Shown here piece after piece: positions 9,460 through 20,737 of a stretch of DNA of 64,000 nt (position 1 is the stretch's first letter; each line of letters begins with the position of its first letter). The translations under genes and the position numbers were made by a program. The notes under the pieces are model-generated. The model had not been told where the DNA came from. It did not search any database and was given only the letters and a program-made list of their open reading frames with translations. The DNA is from Spirometra erinaceieuropaei. Its lineage: Eukaryota; Platyhelminthes; Cestoda; Diphyllobothriidea; Diphyllobothriidae. The DNA lies in assembly GCA_902702965.1 (NCBI GenBank), contig CACRXP010000111.1, positions 1,201,811 through 1,265,810 on the forward strand. Reading direction: 5' to 3'.

Positions 9460-9669
9460 TAAACTTGGTTTCTTGAAATAAAGAGACCGTACCTCGCAGT
9501 GATCTGAAGGATACCAGCTGGATGGTGTTTGTCGGAGATTGTGCCGAATGAAGCCCACAAATAGATAATGATTGATAGAAGGGGTAACTACAATGCCAGA
9601 ATGAATAAAGTAATGTTTGCTGGGGCGAGGTTTATCGGAGGTCCGGCCTTTCATGTAGTGATTCGTCTA

Positions 9670-10600
9670 GAGTAGGTGGGCTAACTCACGAAATGTCAAC
9701 CAATATTCCGAGATGCGTTTTTGTTTCGAAATGACTAATTAAGCAGAGTTGTAAAACTATTGATCTTGTAGCATAACTCTATAATAATCCAGTTACCTCA
9801 AGATGCCGAGTCTTTAAGGAACATCTTTTCGGCCGCAGGCAAAAATTACAGTCTGTAAAAAAACGGTTGCTTAATTAGCATGCATTTTTCTTATTGGTTT
9901 TCGATGAACCCTAAAATTTCAATTATACTGCACGGAAACACGCATAAAAATATTCATTCATTTGCTCATTCGGTAGAAAATTACGTTTTCTTCCAATTTA
10001 GTCCTCGAAGGAATGGCATAATTCGGTTTTTAAAAACTTTTCGGATTCCCAAGTAATATTTAGCTCGACCTGCTGTCCCACTTGCAATAAGGGTTTCCAA
10101 ATCACAAGCCGTATATTTTCCGCGCATGGAAAACCATACATTTCATTACGGTATTAAGAGAAGCCTATATGGAGTTTATAAATTTAGCAGTGGATTTGAG
10201 CCACATTGTTAACTTTGCATGTCACATTGGTAAATGCAGAGACATGGCGTTTTCTGCGCGGCCAGTTTAACGGTATAAAAAAATCTTACAATAAAAACTC
10301 TTTACAGTTGAATCGTACCTTTCCTTTGGGTACAGAATTGGAAAAACACGTCGCTTTCTACCAAATGATTAAAAAATAAAAATATTTGTACACGTTTTTC
10401 ATGCAATATAAGTAAATGCTTAAGGGTATCGAAAATCAATGAGTAAAATGCATGATCCTTAAGTAGTTGGATTTAGAGAGTGCAGTTTTTGCATGCGGCC
10501 GAAAAGATGTCCTTTGGAAAGTCGGCATCATGAGGTAACTGAATTATTATAGAATTATGCTGTACGATGATTAGTTTTGCAACACTATTTAATTAATTTT
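9670..10600 (+). mobile_element. Foldback MITE, family A copy A1, right terminal repeat missing
   Basis: The left end is GAGTAGGTGGGCTAACTCA (first base changed from C). The inner order is the same as in A2, A5 and A7: ACATGCATAAAAATATTCAT-type block, TTCGGTAGAAAATTACG, then the centre with AAGCCGTATATTTTCCGCG. The right arm runs to AATTAATTTTT near 10597 and then stops, without the expected terminal 60 bases. The copy is therefore truncated at its right end. Confidence 0.75.
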
Positions 10601-10830
10601 TTTTCATGCTATTTGCTCATCATATATAAATAGACCCCCGCCAATCCTGTACTGCCACAAATTTCTCTGAAGGAGAGAGAGAGTACTTAGGGAGTGTCAG
10701 AGCTGACATCGGAATCGTCCATGTCTCATTTTAAAGGAGAACGACAGCCCAAAAAAGTGGAGGAAATAAATCAAGTTAATACCAACTGCACAGTCAGTGA
10801 TATAGGCTCGTTTCCGATAAAAGCAAAGGC
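10601..10830. other. Unassigned sequence between a truncated MITE and a Penelope-II tail
   Basis: Includes a short GA-rich run (GAGAGAGAGAG near 10672). No gene or repeat family is recognised. Confidence 0.4.
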
Positions 10831-11015
10831 GTGAGTTCCAGGAACTGGTTAATAAGCAGTAGAAGCGATCGCTGGAACAAGAGCTTTATTAGCCTGACGT
10901 TTCCGATTCAGGCTCGAACCCGTCTTCCGAGACAGTGACAGAAATGGGTGATTCGTGCACAGGAAGTTGCAGTATTTACAGGCTGCAGTCGCTATGCTAC
11001 TGCATACCTATTATA
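10830..11015 (-). repeat. Penelope-II 3' tail fragment with dead hammerhead (HHR-2, 10892-10933)
   Basis: This is the minus-strand counterpart of the tails at 3700-3800 and 42000-42180. It contains the reverse complements of AATAAAGC, GATCGCT and the GCAGTCGCTATGCTAC block. In the hammerhead position the GAAACGTC half, stem II and AGGC are kept. The CTGATGA core, however, is replaced by CTCGGAAGA, so this ribozyme copy should be inactive. Confidence 0.7.
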
Positions 11016-11128
11016 AATAACCGACCTCATGGATGTATTTTTCGAAGGCGAACGAGCACTTAAATGGAATATTTGGATTGCCAGACTGTTGGTTTGGAGG
11101 CGGGGCCGATATTTTAGGGCGGGCACGT

Positions 11129-11220
11129 GTTTTTCTAAGACCAACAGGAGCATAAAGACAAAACATGCATTAGCAGACTGCCGACTTTGAATACTGGAGT
11201 AAGTGTTTAGGACAGGTACA
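11129..11220 (+). repeat. Direct duplication, copy 1 (92 bp)
   Basis: Repeated at 11284-11375 with a few substitutions. Both copies carry AGGAGCATAAAGA, then ACATGCATTAGCAGACTGCC, then GACAGGTACA. The copies are 155 bases apart, and the 63-base spacer contains a foldback-type terminal sequence. Confidence 0.85.
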
Positions 11221-11283
11221 GTTAGTAACTTAACTCATGATATGTGTCGGAATTAACGAATGATTGTCAATCACTCTCCGATG
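11218..11283 (+). repeat. Isolated family-A-like terminal sequence between the two duplicated copies
   Basis: CAGTTAGTAACTTAACTCAT followed by GATATGTGTCGGAATT resembles the left end of family A (CAGTAGGTGGGCTAACTCAT, then GAAATGTC). A matching right end next to it is not obvious, although CAATCACTCTCCG near 11270 recalls family B ends. It may be a nearly fully deleted foldback copy. Confidence 0.4.
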
Positions 11284-11375
11284 TTTTTTCGAAGACCAGT
11301 AGGAGCATAAAGAGAAAACATGCATTAGCAGACTGCCGACTTTGAATACTGGAGCAAGTGTATAGGACAGGTACA
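11284..11375 (+). repeat. Direct duplication, copy 2 (92 bp)
   Basis: Second copy of 11129-11220. It lies in the same orientation at near-identical length, and both copies end in GACAGGTACA. Confidence 0.85.
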
Positions 11376-12030
11376 TCTTTTCCTAAAGAAAAAGCGAGCA
11401 ATTACTGAGAATCTTACGGAGCTCAGGTGTCTGTAGTAGAGAAGAGAAGCCAGCAGGAATTCCGGAGTAAGAGCGCCCTGAAAAACTGACTGTTAAAACA
11501 GCTGAAACTTTAAAAACATTCATGAATACCAATTGTGTCAGGTGTATTTCCCCCCCGCATTTAATTCCGACCAAGTCAACCTTCATGAACTGCGATCCTT
11601 TATTTTGGGCCCAAGGTAAGTGGCCATGCGAAGACCCACAAATGCTTAATTTTCTCCGGACACGTTTCTTTGCTCAGATGTCTCTTCTAATTTAAAAAGT
11701 CCTATCGACGTGAAAAAATTAATATGGTCGGGTAATTATTTACCGTACTGAAACGGCTTTTAGCTAGTATCCTTGTTGTCAGCCCGGTAAGTAATTGCAC
11801 GATCGCATACTATTGGTTGCCTACTGGCGGTTTGTGAATATTCCGCGGTTATTCTGCAGTAGCTGATAGATTTCAACAGAAATGTTAATATGAAATATCG
11901 GACCGTGCCTGAAAAGATCTGTTTTGAATGATGTACTCCGAGTTGGCACACCAGTTTCCCTAGAAATTAAACACAACAAAATTAATAGGCGTTAACACGC
12001 ACGCTAAAACATTGATAAACGGCTTAGGAC
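11376..12030. other. No recognisable gene or repeat
   Basis: Two motif-free open frames of 63-67 codons lie on the minus strand. Nothing else is visible. Confidence 0.45.
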
Positions 12031-12034
12031 TTCG

Positions 12035-12729
12035 TTTTGGCGGATGTTTATCGAATGTTTTGTAGCGAATCACGCTGTCTTTACTTATTATACCCAAAGA
12101 AAGAGCACATCTGGGTTTAAAGATAATTTTCCTAATTCCCGTAGACTTTCGAGCCATACCAGCCGTTTCATTTGCGTTAAGCGATTTCAGTCTACAAAGG
12201 GTGTATTTTTTGCACAAGTAAAATCATAAATTCCTCCGTGTCTTTAGGAGGGTACCATGTAGACCATGCGGACTGTGTCGCAAGCTAATTCAGGAGCATT
12301 AAAAGACGAAAAGTTAAGATGCTGTATAAATAGACATTACTCGGTCTTCGGAAATAAGAAACATTTTAAAAGTCGAAAGGCACTCTTTATTCAAGTAGAA
12401 GATGTAAAGACAGCGCGACTAGCTACCAAGAAAGTAAAAGCAGACATAATTTACGCGCATTTTGCATTAAATATATTTTAACTTTTAAGGCCATCGAAAA
12501 TCAATGTGGCAAATGCATGCCAATTTAAGCCGACATTCTTTGCCTAACGACGTTTTTATAGGGCATCGCACAGAAGCCTATTAAAAGGCTGCCATTCTGG
12601 CATGTCCCAAATGCTATAGGATTATGTCGCGTGATAAGCAATATTACAATCCCACCTAAGCAGTCCTTCACAATCAAAAACGCATATACGAATTTCGCCT
12701 AGTATTTCATGAGATCAGGCGTTCACTTT
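12035..12729 (+). mobile_element. Foldback MITE, family B copy B3, left end missing
   Basis: The centre has the B2 landmarks in the same order: CTAATTCCCG, CATTTGCGTTAAGCGATTTC, CTACAAAGGGTG and GGACTGTGTCG. The right arm follows, with CATCGAAAATCAATG, AGCCGACATTCTT and GCATGTCCCAAATG, down to a degraded end GATCAGGCGTTCACTTTA (normally CACTGTA). The left terminal repeat and outer left arm are absent. The open frames at 12044-12481 lie inside this element and are not genes. Confidence 0.65.
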
Positions 12730-13905
12730 ATATAGCCGCATCTGGCCTTTGCTTGGTTTGGCGCAGTGCGCAACAGTTCAAGAAATTCAGATCTAAAATA
12801 CTTACGATGAAAGCCCCATCAAAAGGAGACTGTAAAGGCAGACATTAATCTGGGGGATTTTATTCTGACGAATATTTGTCGGATTAAATCCCGCAAACAC
12901 TACTGAGTCGGTGTCTTGCATCGAAACAACACAGCTTGTCATAACTGCTGTTATATAAAGGACGAATCAACTGTAGCACTCAGTAATGAGTAGACGATGG
13001 AAAAGTTATGTAAGCCTGAACAGGAGGCACACCTCCATTGAAGGCCTTGACGTAGGCAATAGGTTATGAATTGCACGGCTAGAAAACGCTGGGTGGACTT
13101 TTATTCGCATAACAGTGGGTATGTATTAAGCGAAAATGCCATAATTTGACGCATCTCATGCATTAAGAACTCAGAAACAATCTCTTTTTGACGCAAATAG
13201 TTAGCAGACAGCCAGCAAGTGTAACCGGAGTACTACAAAGCCAAATATAAAGCTCAATATTCTGATTTGATTGAGTAATATAGGCTAACAGAGCGGACGC
13301 TTCGGATTGGATGGTGAGTTAAATTTGTAAGAGAGTAAAGAAAATATTGGCTCATCACAAATGCTCTTCACTTTTTACTGTGCGCAAGCCGCAATCTGCC
13401 ATTTGGTATTTCTAGATGTCCACAGTGTGTTTTCTACCACTATGAACATCAAAAAGCCAGTGGCTATATTTAGTGACTTTAACGCATTTACATTGTCTGG
13501 TCTTCCTCAATTCCGACGACCGGAGACAGATGGACGAAGAACGACATGCGGTTTTGCACATGTTCAGCCTTAGAAGAGCGGCACGAAAATCGCCACGAAA
13601 TCATTCTAAAGGGATCCGCAGAGAAAAGTCAGAAAGAAAATTTCGCATACTCCGGTGGAGTGTTCTAACTGAGGAGCTGTAATGCTGGAGCTCTTTCGTG
13701 TCAGTTTATGTCAAAATACGATAAGTGGACGATCTCTAGGCAGCAAGCGTTCGCATACGTGCGCAACACATGAATAAACAGCGTCGTCACAACTGAATGA
13801 ATGGTAGCGTGGTGCGGCTCTTATCCAAGAGATTTCGCATTAACGTGTTTACTCCTGAAGACGCCGGACACCGGCGTTGATGGCCGATTGTCTTAAAATT
13901 GTTCG
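12730..13905. other. 1.2 kb with no recognisable gene or repeat
   Basis: Two overlapping 70-codon frames at 13361-13682 show no conserved motif. There are no tandem repeats. Confidence 0.45.
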
Positions 13906-13914
13906 GGACGTTAG

Positions 13915-14211
13915 ACACTTTTTCAAACCAAATTATGCTTTTTCTTCAAGCATAAAGTTTCAAAAAGACATAATTTTCTTCCAAATGAGTACAAGAACAG
14001 ATATTTTTATGTACGTTTTCTTGAAAATGTAGATTTGAATTTATAAGATCATGGAACATCAACAATAAAAAATTATACTGCATTTTTTGTAATTTTTTGC
14101 AGTGTAATTTTTTTCAGGCAGCCGCAAGGAAGTTTGTTCGAAATTCGGCGTCCGAAATTAACGAAAATATTCTAGGATTATGCTGCACGTCAAATAATAT
14201 AACTACCCTAC
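13915..14211 (+). mobile_element. Foldback MITE fragment, right arm only, abutting copy A2
   Basis: Right-arm landmarks appear in order: AAACCAAATTATGC, TTCTTCAAGCATAAAG, ACATAATTTTCTTCC, GGCAGCCGCAAGGAAG, TTCTAGGATTATGCTGCAC. The fragment ends a few bases before the TA and CAG of the next copy. This suggests that A2 inserted into an existing family member or recombined with it. Confidence 0.6.
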
Positions 14212-14214
14212 TTA

Positions 14215-14958
14215 CAGTAACTGGGCTAACTCATGAAATCTCAGCAGAAATTCCAAAATGCGTTTCCGTATCGAAAAGATTAGGGTTTTAAAACCAAGCA
14301 TTGTACAGCATAAATCTATAATAATTCAATTGCTCCAGGACGCCCATTTTCGAACAAACGTGGTTTCAACTGCGTCCAAAAACCAAACTCCGCAAAAAAA
14401 TGCCTACTTATGTATCATGCATTTTTTCATTGATTTTCGATGCCCTTAAAGAGTCAATTATATTTTATAGATAATATGCATAAAAATATTCATTCTTTTA
14501 ATCATTAGGTAGACATTTACATCTTCTTTCAATTTTACACTCGAAAGGACGGTATAATGTGGTCTTATAAAACTTTTCTAATTCCCGAATAAATTTGAAC
14601 GCGACCTGCCGTTACACTTGCATTCAGGGTTTCCAAAATATAAGCCGTATGAATTCGGCGTGCGGAAAACCATACATTTCTCTACAGTATTAAAAGGAGA
14701 CCATATAAGATTCATAAAATGAAACAGTGGATTTGGGCCACATTGGTAACTTTACAAGTCCCCTCGGTAAATGCCGAGACGTGACTTTTTATGAAAATTA
14801 TGTCGCGGTATTAAAAGATTTCACATTTTTAAACTTTTTCAAAACCGAATTTAACTCCTTTTTCGAGTGTAAAATTGAAAAATGTATGTTCCTATTGAGT
14901 GAGCAAAAGAATGAATATTTTTGTTCATGTTTTCCATGAAATATAATCGAATATACTG
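14215..14958 (+). mobile_element. Foldback MITE, family A copy A2, right arm mostly deleted
   Basis: TA at 14213-14214 is followed by CAGTAACTGGGCTAACTCAT and the family A left arm and centre (AAGCCGTATGAATTC, GGGCCACATTGGTAAC). The right arm breaks off after CCATGAAATATAATCG. ACTGTA at 14955-14960 may be a residual end (CTG then TA), or coincidence. Confidence 0.65.
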
Positions 14959-14964
14959 TAGCTC

Positions 14965-16200
14965 TGAAGATGCTGGACGTTAGCTTTGATGGTAAGGTAG
15001 GACCTTTAGGAAAGTGGGTAAATAACTTCCTTCGTCAGGCGTTTTGCGTTCACGATCAGAGTTGTCGTCAGAAGCAGTCAGAGACTGGGGTGGCGGATGT
15101 ATGTTTTGGCGCCTTTCTACCGGAAGCAACGAGAAGTTGTGGATCGCTTAAGCGCACTTGTATGTTAGTGTGCGATCTGAGTTCTAATGATTCAAGTCAC
15201 TTTCATCATGACAAAAAAAATTCGATTGATGTGTTATGCGTGAATTTAATGAATAACAATTAATTTTTGAATGCAGAAAGCCTTCTGCACATCTTTTGAT
15301 CAAAAAACGAATATTTTGATTTTGATTTTTCTTTAGGACTAAAATCGAATGTCTCAGATATGTCTTAATTACCAACGAATCGGCTACATAGAGGCGAAAA
15401 GGCAAATACTTTCCGGATCAGATTAACGACATAAAGTTCACGATGACTCTTAGGCGGTCTGCAGCCGACAACACCCTCTAAGAAGTCTCCAGTGCGGATA
15501 AAACCTCTTTGTGGAAAATGCTGCCAGTAACTTGACAACTTGCACCCCTTGAAGCAATGTCCAATGGGCGACGTCCTATCCTTCTCAATAATAGTTCTCA
15601 ACCGCACGTTTCACATATGACCACCCAGAATTCAAACGGGTTGAGCTTTGAAATCCTGCCTCCGTCGGCATAATCAACTGATTTCTGGCGAACGGGTTCA
15701 TACCCTTCCACGCATCTGAACAACATCTAGCAAAGGCATGTCTCCCGCAACTAAACAACGATCAAAGCATTTTGAAGTTGGTTTTGGAGGCCGACAATAA
15801 GGAATTATACCATCATATAAATATAAATTTTATCTCCTTGAACAAGAGGTATGGACGCTGGGGATGTTTACTCCGGGTAACAAAGTTAATTTTAAACCGG
15901 TGAAAAGAAATTGTCGAGACAAAGAAAAATACAATGACTCTTACTGTACGTCATGTTTCGGGAATCTTACTGCGGTGAATTATTAGAGTAGCCTGGATAA
16001 GAAAATACGGGAGAGTCTTCTCAATTAAACCTTTGATTATCACAGAAAAGATGTGAAGTAAATGGTACGTCACGTGAAGAAACGTTCAGTGCTGTATTCA
16101 CATTCAACGCATGTGGAAATCAGGTTGTTTGGTGTCTAACCTGGTTATCAGCTCACATATGGCACATTTACACTGCTATAGCTCTGTCCGCCAATGTCCG
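14965..16200. other. 1.2 kb with no recognised gene
   Basis: A 97-codon plus-strand frame at 14970-15263 and two shorter minus-strand frames show no known motif. The dense overlap of weak frames on both strands argues against real coding sequence. Confidence 0.4.
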
Positions 16201-16202
16201 CA

Positions 16203-16447
16203 GTCAAATGGCTTGTTGGTTAATGGGTCTGAACAGTTGATTGATGAACGAAAGAGGCTGTAATGAGAGTGAAGACAGCATTGGGGATCCCATGCCTACG
16301 ACAACTCAGCGCATTCCGCATTCCGCCCAGTCAAATAGCCGGTTAGTTAGTAATTTCAAACAGTTGATTGATGAATAAACGCGGTTGTAGAGAGAGTAAA
16401 GGCGACACTGAGGATCCCATGCCTTTGACAAATAAGCGCATTCCGCA
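16203..16447 (+). repeat. Two-unit tandem repeat (period 127 bp)
   Basis: The units start GTCAAATGGC (16203) and GTCAAATAGC (16330). Both contain CAGTTGATTGATGAA, GGATCCCATGCCT and GCGCATTCCGCAT. Sequence drift between the units shows the duplication is not recent. Confidence 0.85.
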
Positions 16448-16716
16448 TAAAGTTTTTGTCTCATATTCCATTTCTGCAACTCCTCCTTCCTTACGGCGGC
16501 TAATATTTTCGATACAAAGTTCAGTCTTTGGCGTATCTTTGAAACTGATACTTTTAACGATTTATGTTTTGAAAAACGTACATTCTCTAAGAAACAATCC
16601 GTAGCTTGTGTAATACTGCTATGGCAGCACTTGAAACACCAAAATGTCTCGATCAAATGGCTCATTTTAACTGATTTTCGGAAGTCTTTGAGATTCAAAT
16701 TGTATTTTAATCCCAA
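16306..16716 (-). other. Open frame of 136 codons, not recognised
   Basis: Minus-strand frame that is Lys-, Ser- and Cys-rich. It has a Cys pair (C-F-K-C-C-H) near residue 28 and a basic middle region. Its C-terminal third lies inside the 127-bp tandem repeat. I recognise no domain, and this may be a chance frame. Confidence 0.15.
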
Positions 16717-16719
16717 GAA

Positions 16720-17080
16720 ATATTCACCGAAATTTTGATAGGCCTCATCAATTACGAAGAATTATTTCAGTTGGGTTGCAGTGTTGACATTTCAGGTACG
16801 TCAGAATGTTGACTTTTAAATGCACTTCTTTTTTGGCCATCTGTAAAAATCCCACTCGTTATATTTTAAAAGTCCTTGTGAATTTAATAATATTTTGCCC
16901 TTTTCTTGTTTTATATCCAAAAAGAGTCTCTTTCAGTGTTTAAAATGCTCCCAATTATGAGATTTCATTAGACTTTGCAATGCTTATTCAAATAGCATCT
17001 CATTGCTCTAGTTAAGGATGATTGCCATTGGCTACATCCGTAGAAACGTCTCATGAGTCCCCATAGTAGTTTCTTAAGGA
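16720..17080. other. No recognisable gene or repeat
   Basis: AT-rich sequence leading into foldback copy A3. Nothing recognised. Confidence 0.45.
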
Positions 17081-17084
17081 CATA

Positions 17085-17871
17085 CAGTAGATGTGCTAAT
17101 TCATGAAATGTCAACCATAATTTCGGAATGCGTTCCCGTTTCGAAAAGATAAATTAAATAGTGTTGTAAAACTAATCATGATGCAGCATAAATCTATGAT
17201 GATCCAGTTACCTCAGGGTGTCGGCTTTCGAAAGAACTTATTTTCGGCTGCATGCAAGATCTAAACGCTGCAAAAAATGACTACTTATGTAATATGCAAT
17301 TTTCTCATTGATTTTCGATGCCCTTGAAAATTCAATTATATTTCGTGGAAAACATTCATAAAAATATGCATTATTTTACATATTCGGTAGAAAATCAAAG
17401 CAGTAGATTTGATCAATATTGCTAACTTTACAAGTCACATACGTAAATGAAGATACATGACGTTTCATGAACTGCCATTTAACGGTATTAAAAAATCTCA
17501 CAATTAGAACCTTTTTAAAACCAAATTTTAACCTTTTTTGAATATAAAATCACAAGAAGACGTGATTTTCTACCGAATATATAAAAGAGTGCATACTTTT
17601 ATGCATGTTTTTCATGAAATATAATTGAATTTTCAAGAGCATCGAAAATCAATGAGAAAATTGCATACTACCTAAGCAGTCATTTTTTGCAGAGTATAGA
17701 TCGTGCATGCAGCCGAAAATAAGTTTAAAAGGCGACACCCTGGGGTAAGTGGATCATTATAGATCTATGCTGCACCATGATTAGTTTTACAACACTATTT
17801 AATTTATCTTTTCGAAACGAGAACGCATTTCGAAATTTTGGTTGACATTTCATGAGTTAGCACATCTGCTG
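17085..17871 (+). mobile_element. Foldback MITE, family A copy A3, complete ends (787 bp)
   Basis: Flanked by TA at 17083-17084 and 17872-17873. The left end is CAGTAGATGTGCTAATTCAT and the right end is ATGAGTTAGCACATCTGCTG, nearly perfect inverted copies. The arms are about 310 and 345 bases, and matching blocks such as ACTAATCATGATGCAGC and GCTGCACCATGATTAGT face each other. The centre is shortened relative to A5. Of all foldback copies its ends are closest to those of the Tc1-like transposon at 22801. Confidence 0.85.
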
Positions 17872-17879
17872 TAAGGATA

Positions 17880-18328
17880 ATCACGCTTTTCTGGGTAAGA
17901 AATGTTCTACAGTTTGTCGACTAAAAACCCTGACTTAAAGTGCAGCGGTAGATCCCGTTCAAAATTATTCGGCAACAAATAAGTTTCTTAAGTACAAATG
18001 ATGTCCTTTCCCTAAGTACAAAAGTTAGACAAAACATGATTTACTACCCGTGAAATTATAGACAGGCTTTTCAAAAAAATTAATTTACAAAGGCAATGAA
18101 CGTTTTTGGCAAAAATGCCTACTACCCAGGTAGGCATCTTTACTGATTACGGTTTTTGCAGATGTCTAAAGAGGGATGCATTCAAAAGTCGACATCCTGG
18201 CATATCTGGAATATTCCAGGATTAGGTCGCTAGGTAATCAGTATAACAGCCTCAGTTAAGTAATTTCTCAAATCCAAAAACGCCTCTGTGGGGTTTGAAT
18301 AACTTTTGGTGGGATCAGCCGTTGACTG
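17880..18328 (+). mobile_element. Foldback MITE fragment, family B copy B4, left half missing
   Basis: Runs from the centre (CACGCTTTTCTG, then GACTTAAAGTGCAGCGG, TTCAAAATTATTCGG) through the right arm (AAAGTCGACATCCTGGC, GATTAGGTCGC). It reaches a complete right end GGGATCAGCCGTTGACTG followed by TA. It lies directly after A3 and before a second partial copy that starts at the same internal point. Confidence 0.65.
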
Positions 18329-18479
18329 TAAATATTTACACTAGACATGTATTGGGTAAAACAAGGGAATAAGTACGTCCCGCATTATATGTGGTCTTAC
18401 GATAAATTCATTTTCGTTCGAATAGCATCGTATCTGTATGGTAATGTGATCCACACGAGTCAATTTGACAATATTCGTA

Positions 18480-18915
18480 GTGATGTACAGAAAATCACGC
18501 TTTTCTGTGTGCGAAACAATTTTGGTTTGTAGACTGAAAACTCCGACTTAAAGTGCAACGGCTGGACAGGGTTAAAATCATTCGGAAAAAGCGTTCAAAG
18601 ACCTAAACACAACTTTTCTTTGAACAAAAAATTGCAGCAGACACATTTGGTTACCAGATGAATATAAAAAGTGGGACTTTATTTTGGCTTTCTATGAGAC
18701 ATTCTAATTTGCAAATGCAGAAAATGTGTGCTACTTAAGTAGTGCATGTTTTACAGACCGCCATAAAATGGATTCGAAATTCGACACCCTGACGTGTCTA
18801 AAATATTGGAGGGTTACGCGGCAAGATCATCAATCTAACAGCCCCATTAAAGCAATTCCTCTTAATCGAAAGTGCTTTTACGAATTTTGGTCGACATTTC
18901 GCGATATCGGCAGAT
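18480..18915 (+). mobile_element. Foldback MITE fragment, family B copy B5, degraded
   Basis: Shares CACGCTTTTCTGTG, GACTTAAAGTGCAACGGC, TCATTCGG and CGACACCCTGACGTGTC with B4 in the same order and orientation, about 590 bases downstream. The right end (GATATCGGCAGATAA) is eroded. B4 and B5 together look like a tandem duplication of a truncated copy. Confidence 0.55.
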
Positions 18916-18929
18916 AAACGTGGATATCA

Positions 18930-19570
18930 AAAGCAGAATTGTGATGGGTTAAACAGAGAAATAGGTACACTACGTATTATAGATGGTCAAGCGCTAAATT
19001 TCAGGCAGGTCTATTCCAGCGTTCTAATTTTAAACCCAAATCATAACTTTCTATCCTTTGTATCTTTGATCCCAACCCAAACCATTATGATACTGACTTA
19101 AGCCTGAACCTGACTTAGCCATGACCTTGTTTTTTATGCATCGATTTTCTGCACGAATTCAAATCTCTTGTATTCCTGTCGCGACGAGTGAAACCAGGTC
19201 TTTGTAAACGACTGGAACACGTGGTTAGCCTAAGAATGCCATGGTAGCCTTTAGCTCTATGATTTCTCCTTTCCCCTCCCACTTTTTTGCTCTTTAACTC
19301 CCCCCCCCTTTTTTCACTTTCTTTCCGTACGGTGTTTGAGTTACTAACTTTGTCGATTAGCCAGCTCTACCCAAAACCCTGACCTTGCCGTTTCTGCATT
19401 GATTTTCTGCACGAATTCAAATCTGTTGTAGTCTTCTCACTCGTTATCTCTCTTATGAAGCGACAGGACGCAGCTGACGAGCCGTCGCGAGATTTTTCGG
19501 TACCATTAAAGCCTACCCTGCTTGCCTACTTCAACTTCGTACCGGGGTCAAAGTTGGGTATGAACTCATT
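18930..19570. repeat. Region with degenerate CCTAAC-like sequence and a 50-bp direct duplication
   Basis: 19060-19135 and 19368-19390 contain drifting CCCAACCC, CCTGAAC and CCCTGACC units. A segment of about 50 bases carrying GATTTTCTGCACGAATTCAA occurs at about 19120-19172 and again at about 19385-19435. There is no gene. Confidence 0.5.
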
Positions 19571-20093
19571 ACCAAATGATTACTTATAAAGTGCGCATTT
19601 TTCACAACCATTTTAGATGGTTTTACAGATTCTTATATAATTTATAGTAAACATGCACAAAATAAACTGTCTTATGCTTGGTTGGTAGAAAACCACATTA
19701 TTTTTTTGTTTTATATGCTGGGAAAGGTTATCTTTTAGTTTTGAAATGTTTCTAATTATGGGGTTTTTAAGACCATACGATGTCCGTATACACAGCATCG
19801 CACGTGGCCGTTTGCGAATTTTTCTTGTCGAATATACAGTACAGCCCGTATCCACTGCTAACGTTTGAAAACTCTATACGATATCTTCTTAAAGGCATAG
19901 AGGAATACACGATTTTCCAAACGGGGAACTCATGCAGCTTGTAGACTAAGATCGCGAAACGCTAATGCAACGGCTGATCAGGCCCAAAATAATTCGAGAA
20001 TTCGGAAACCTCTTTGAAACCTAAATATACACCTCGTTCGGGTATTATATATAAAGAAAATGTGATTTTCTAACAAAGGAGTAAAAAGGTATC

Positions 20094-20311
20094 TAGGCAG
20101 AATAGTAGTACCGACAAAGACAAGGGATACTGGAGTGGCCATTTCTGGCTTATTAGCCGTCGTCAGCCAGCCATACCCAGGCCCGAAGTGTGGAACACCC
20201 GAGCCTCGAACTCGCGACCTGTTGGTTTAGAAGTCAATGCCTCTACTCACCGGGCCACGAGCCCGTTGCCCTGTCGGTTTTCAATCGGGAATATACAATG
20301 GCAGAGGGCGT
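20094..20311 (-). repeat. SINE-1 unit, minus strand, 3'-truncated
   Basis: Head and part of the body in reverse orientation. The tRNA-like head covers roughly 20190-20270 (reverse complement of TGGCCCGGTG A box and GAGTTCGAGGCTC B box). The body ends at TAGGCAGAAT, next to the first AAAGGTATC. It lies head to head with the plus-strand units that follow. Confidence 0.8.
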
Positions 20312-20425
20312 TCACAATGCGCCGCTGTGCGGCTGCTGGTTGGGCTCGAGAGAGAGCCCTTAAGACACAACGGAACGAGTGAGTTCCGTATGAACGACCG
20401 GTGAGCGCCCCCTACCATTGCATAT
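20312..20425 (+). repeat. SINE-1 tail fragment
   Basis: Plus-strand 3' part of the unit only (ATGCGCCGCTGTGCGGCTGC, then GAGTTCCGTATGAACG, then GAGCGCCCCCTACCATTG). It bridges the minus-strand unit and the complete plus-strand units. Confidence 0.75.
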
Positions 20426-20737
20426 TCCTGATCGAAAACCGGCAGGGCGACGGGCTCGTGGCCCGGTGGGTAGAGGCGTTGACTTCTAAACCAACAGGTC
20501 GCGAGTTCGAGCCCCGGATGTTCCACACTTCGGGGTTGGGCATGGCTGGCTGACGACGGCTAATAAGCCAGAAATGGCCATTCCAGTCTCCCTTGTCTTT
20601 GTCGGTAATGCCATTTTGCCTATGTATCATGCGCCGCTGTGCGGCTGCTGGTTGGGCTCGAGAGAGAGTCCTTAAGGCACAACGGAACGAGTGAGTTCCG
20701 TATGAACGATCGGTGACCGCCCCCTAACATTGTATAT
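20426..20737 (+). repeat. SINE-1 complete unit 1 (tRNA-derived)
   Basis: The head resembles a tRNA: A box at 20459-20469 (TGGCCCGGTGG), a TTCTAA anticodon-loop sequence that would read TCT (tRNA-Arg type), and B box at 20503-20515 (GAGTTCGAGCCCC). The body continues with GGCATGGCTGGCTGACG, GGCTTA-type blocks and the hairpin-like GCGCCGCTGTGCGGC. It then runs into GAGTTCCGTATGAACG and CGCCCCCTAACATTG. The period to the next unit is 312 bases. SINEs of this kind are transcribed by polymerase III from the internal boxes. Confidence 0.85.
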
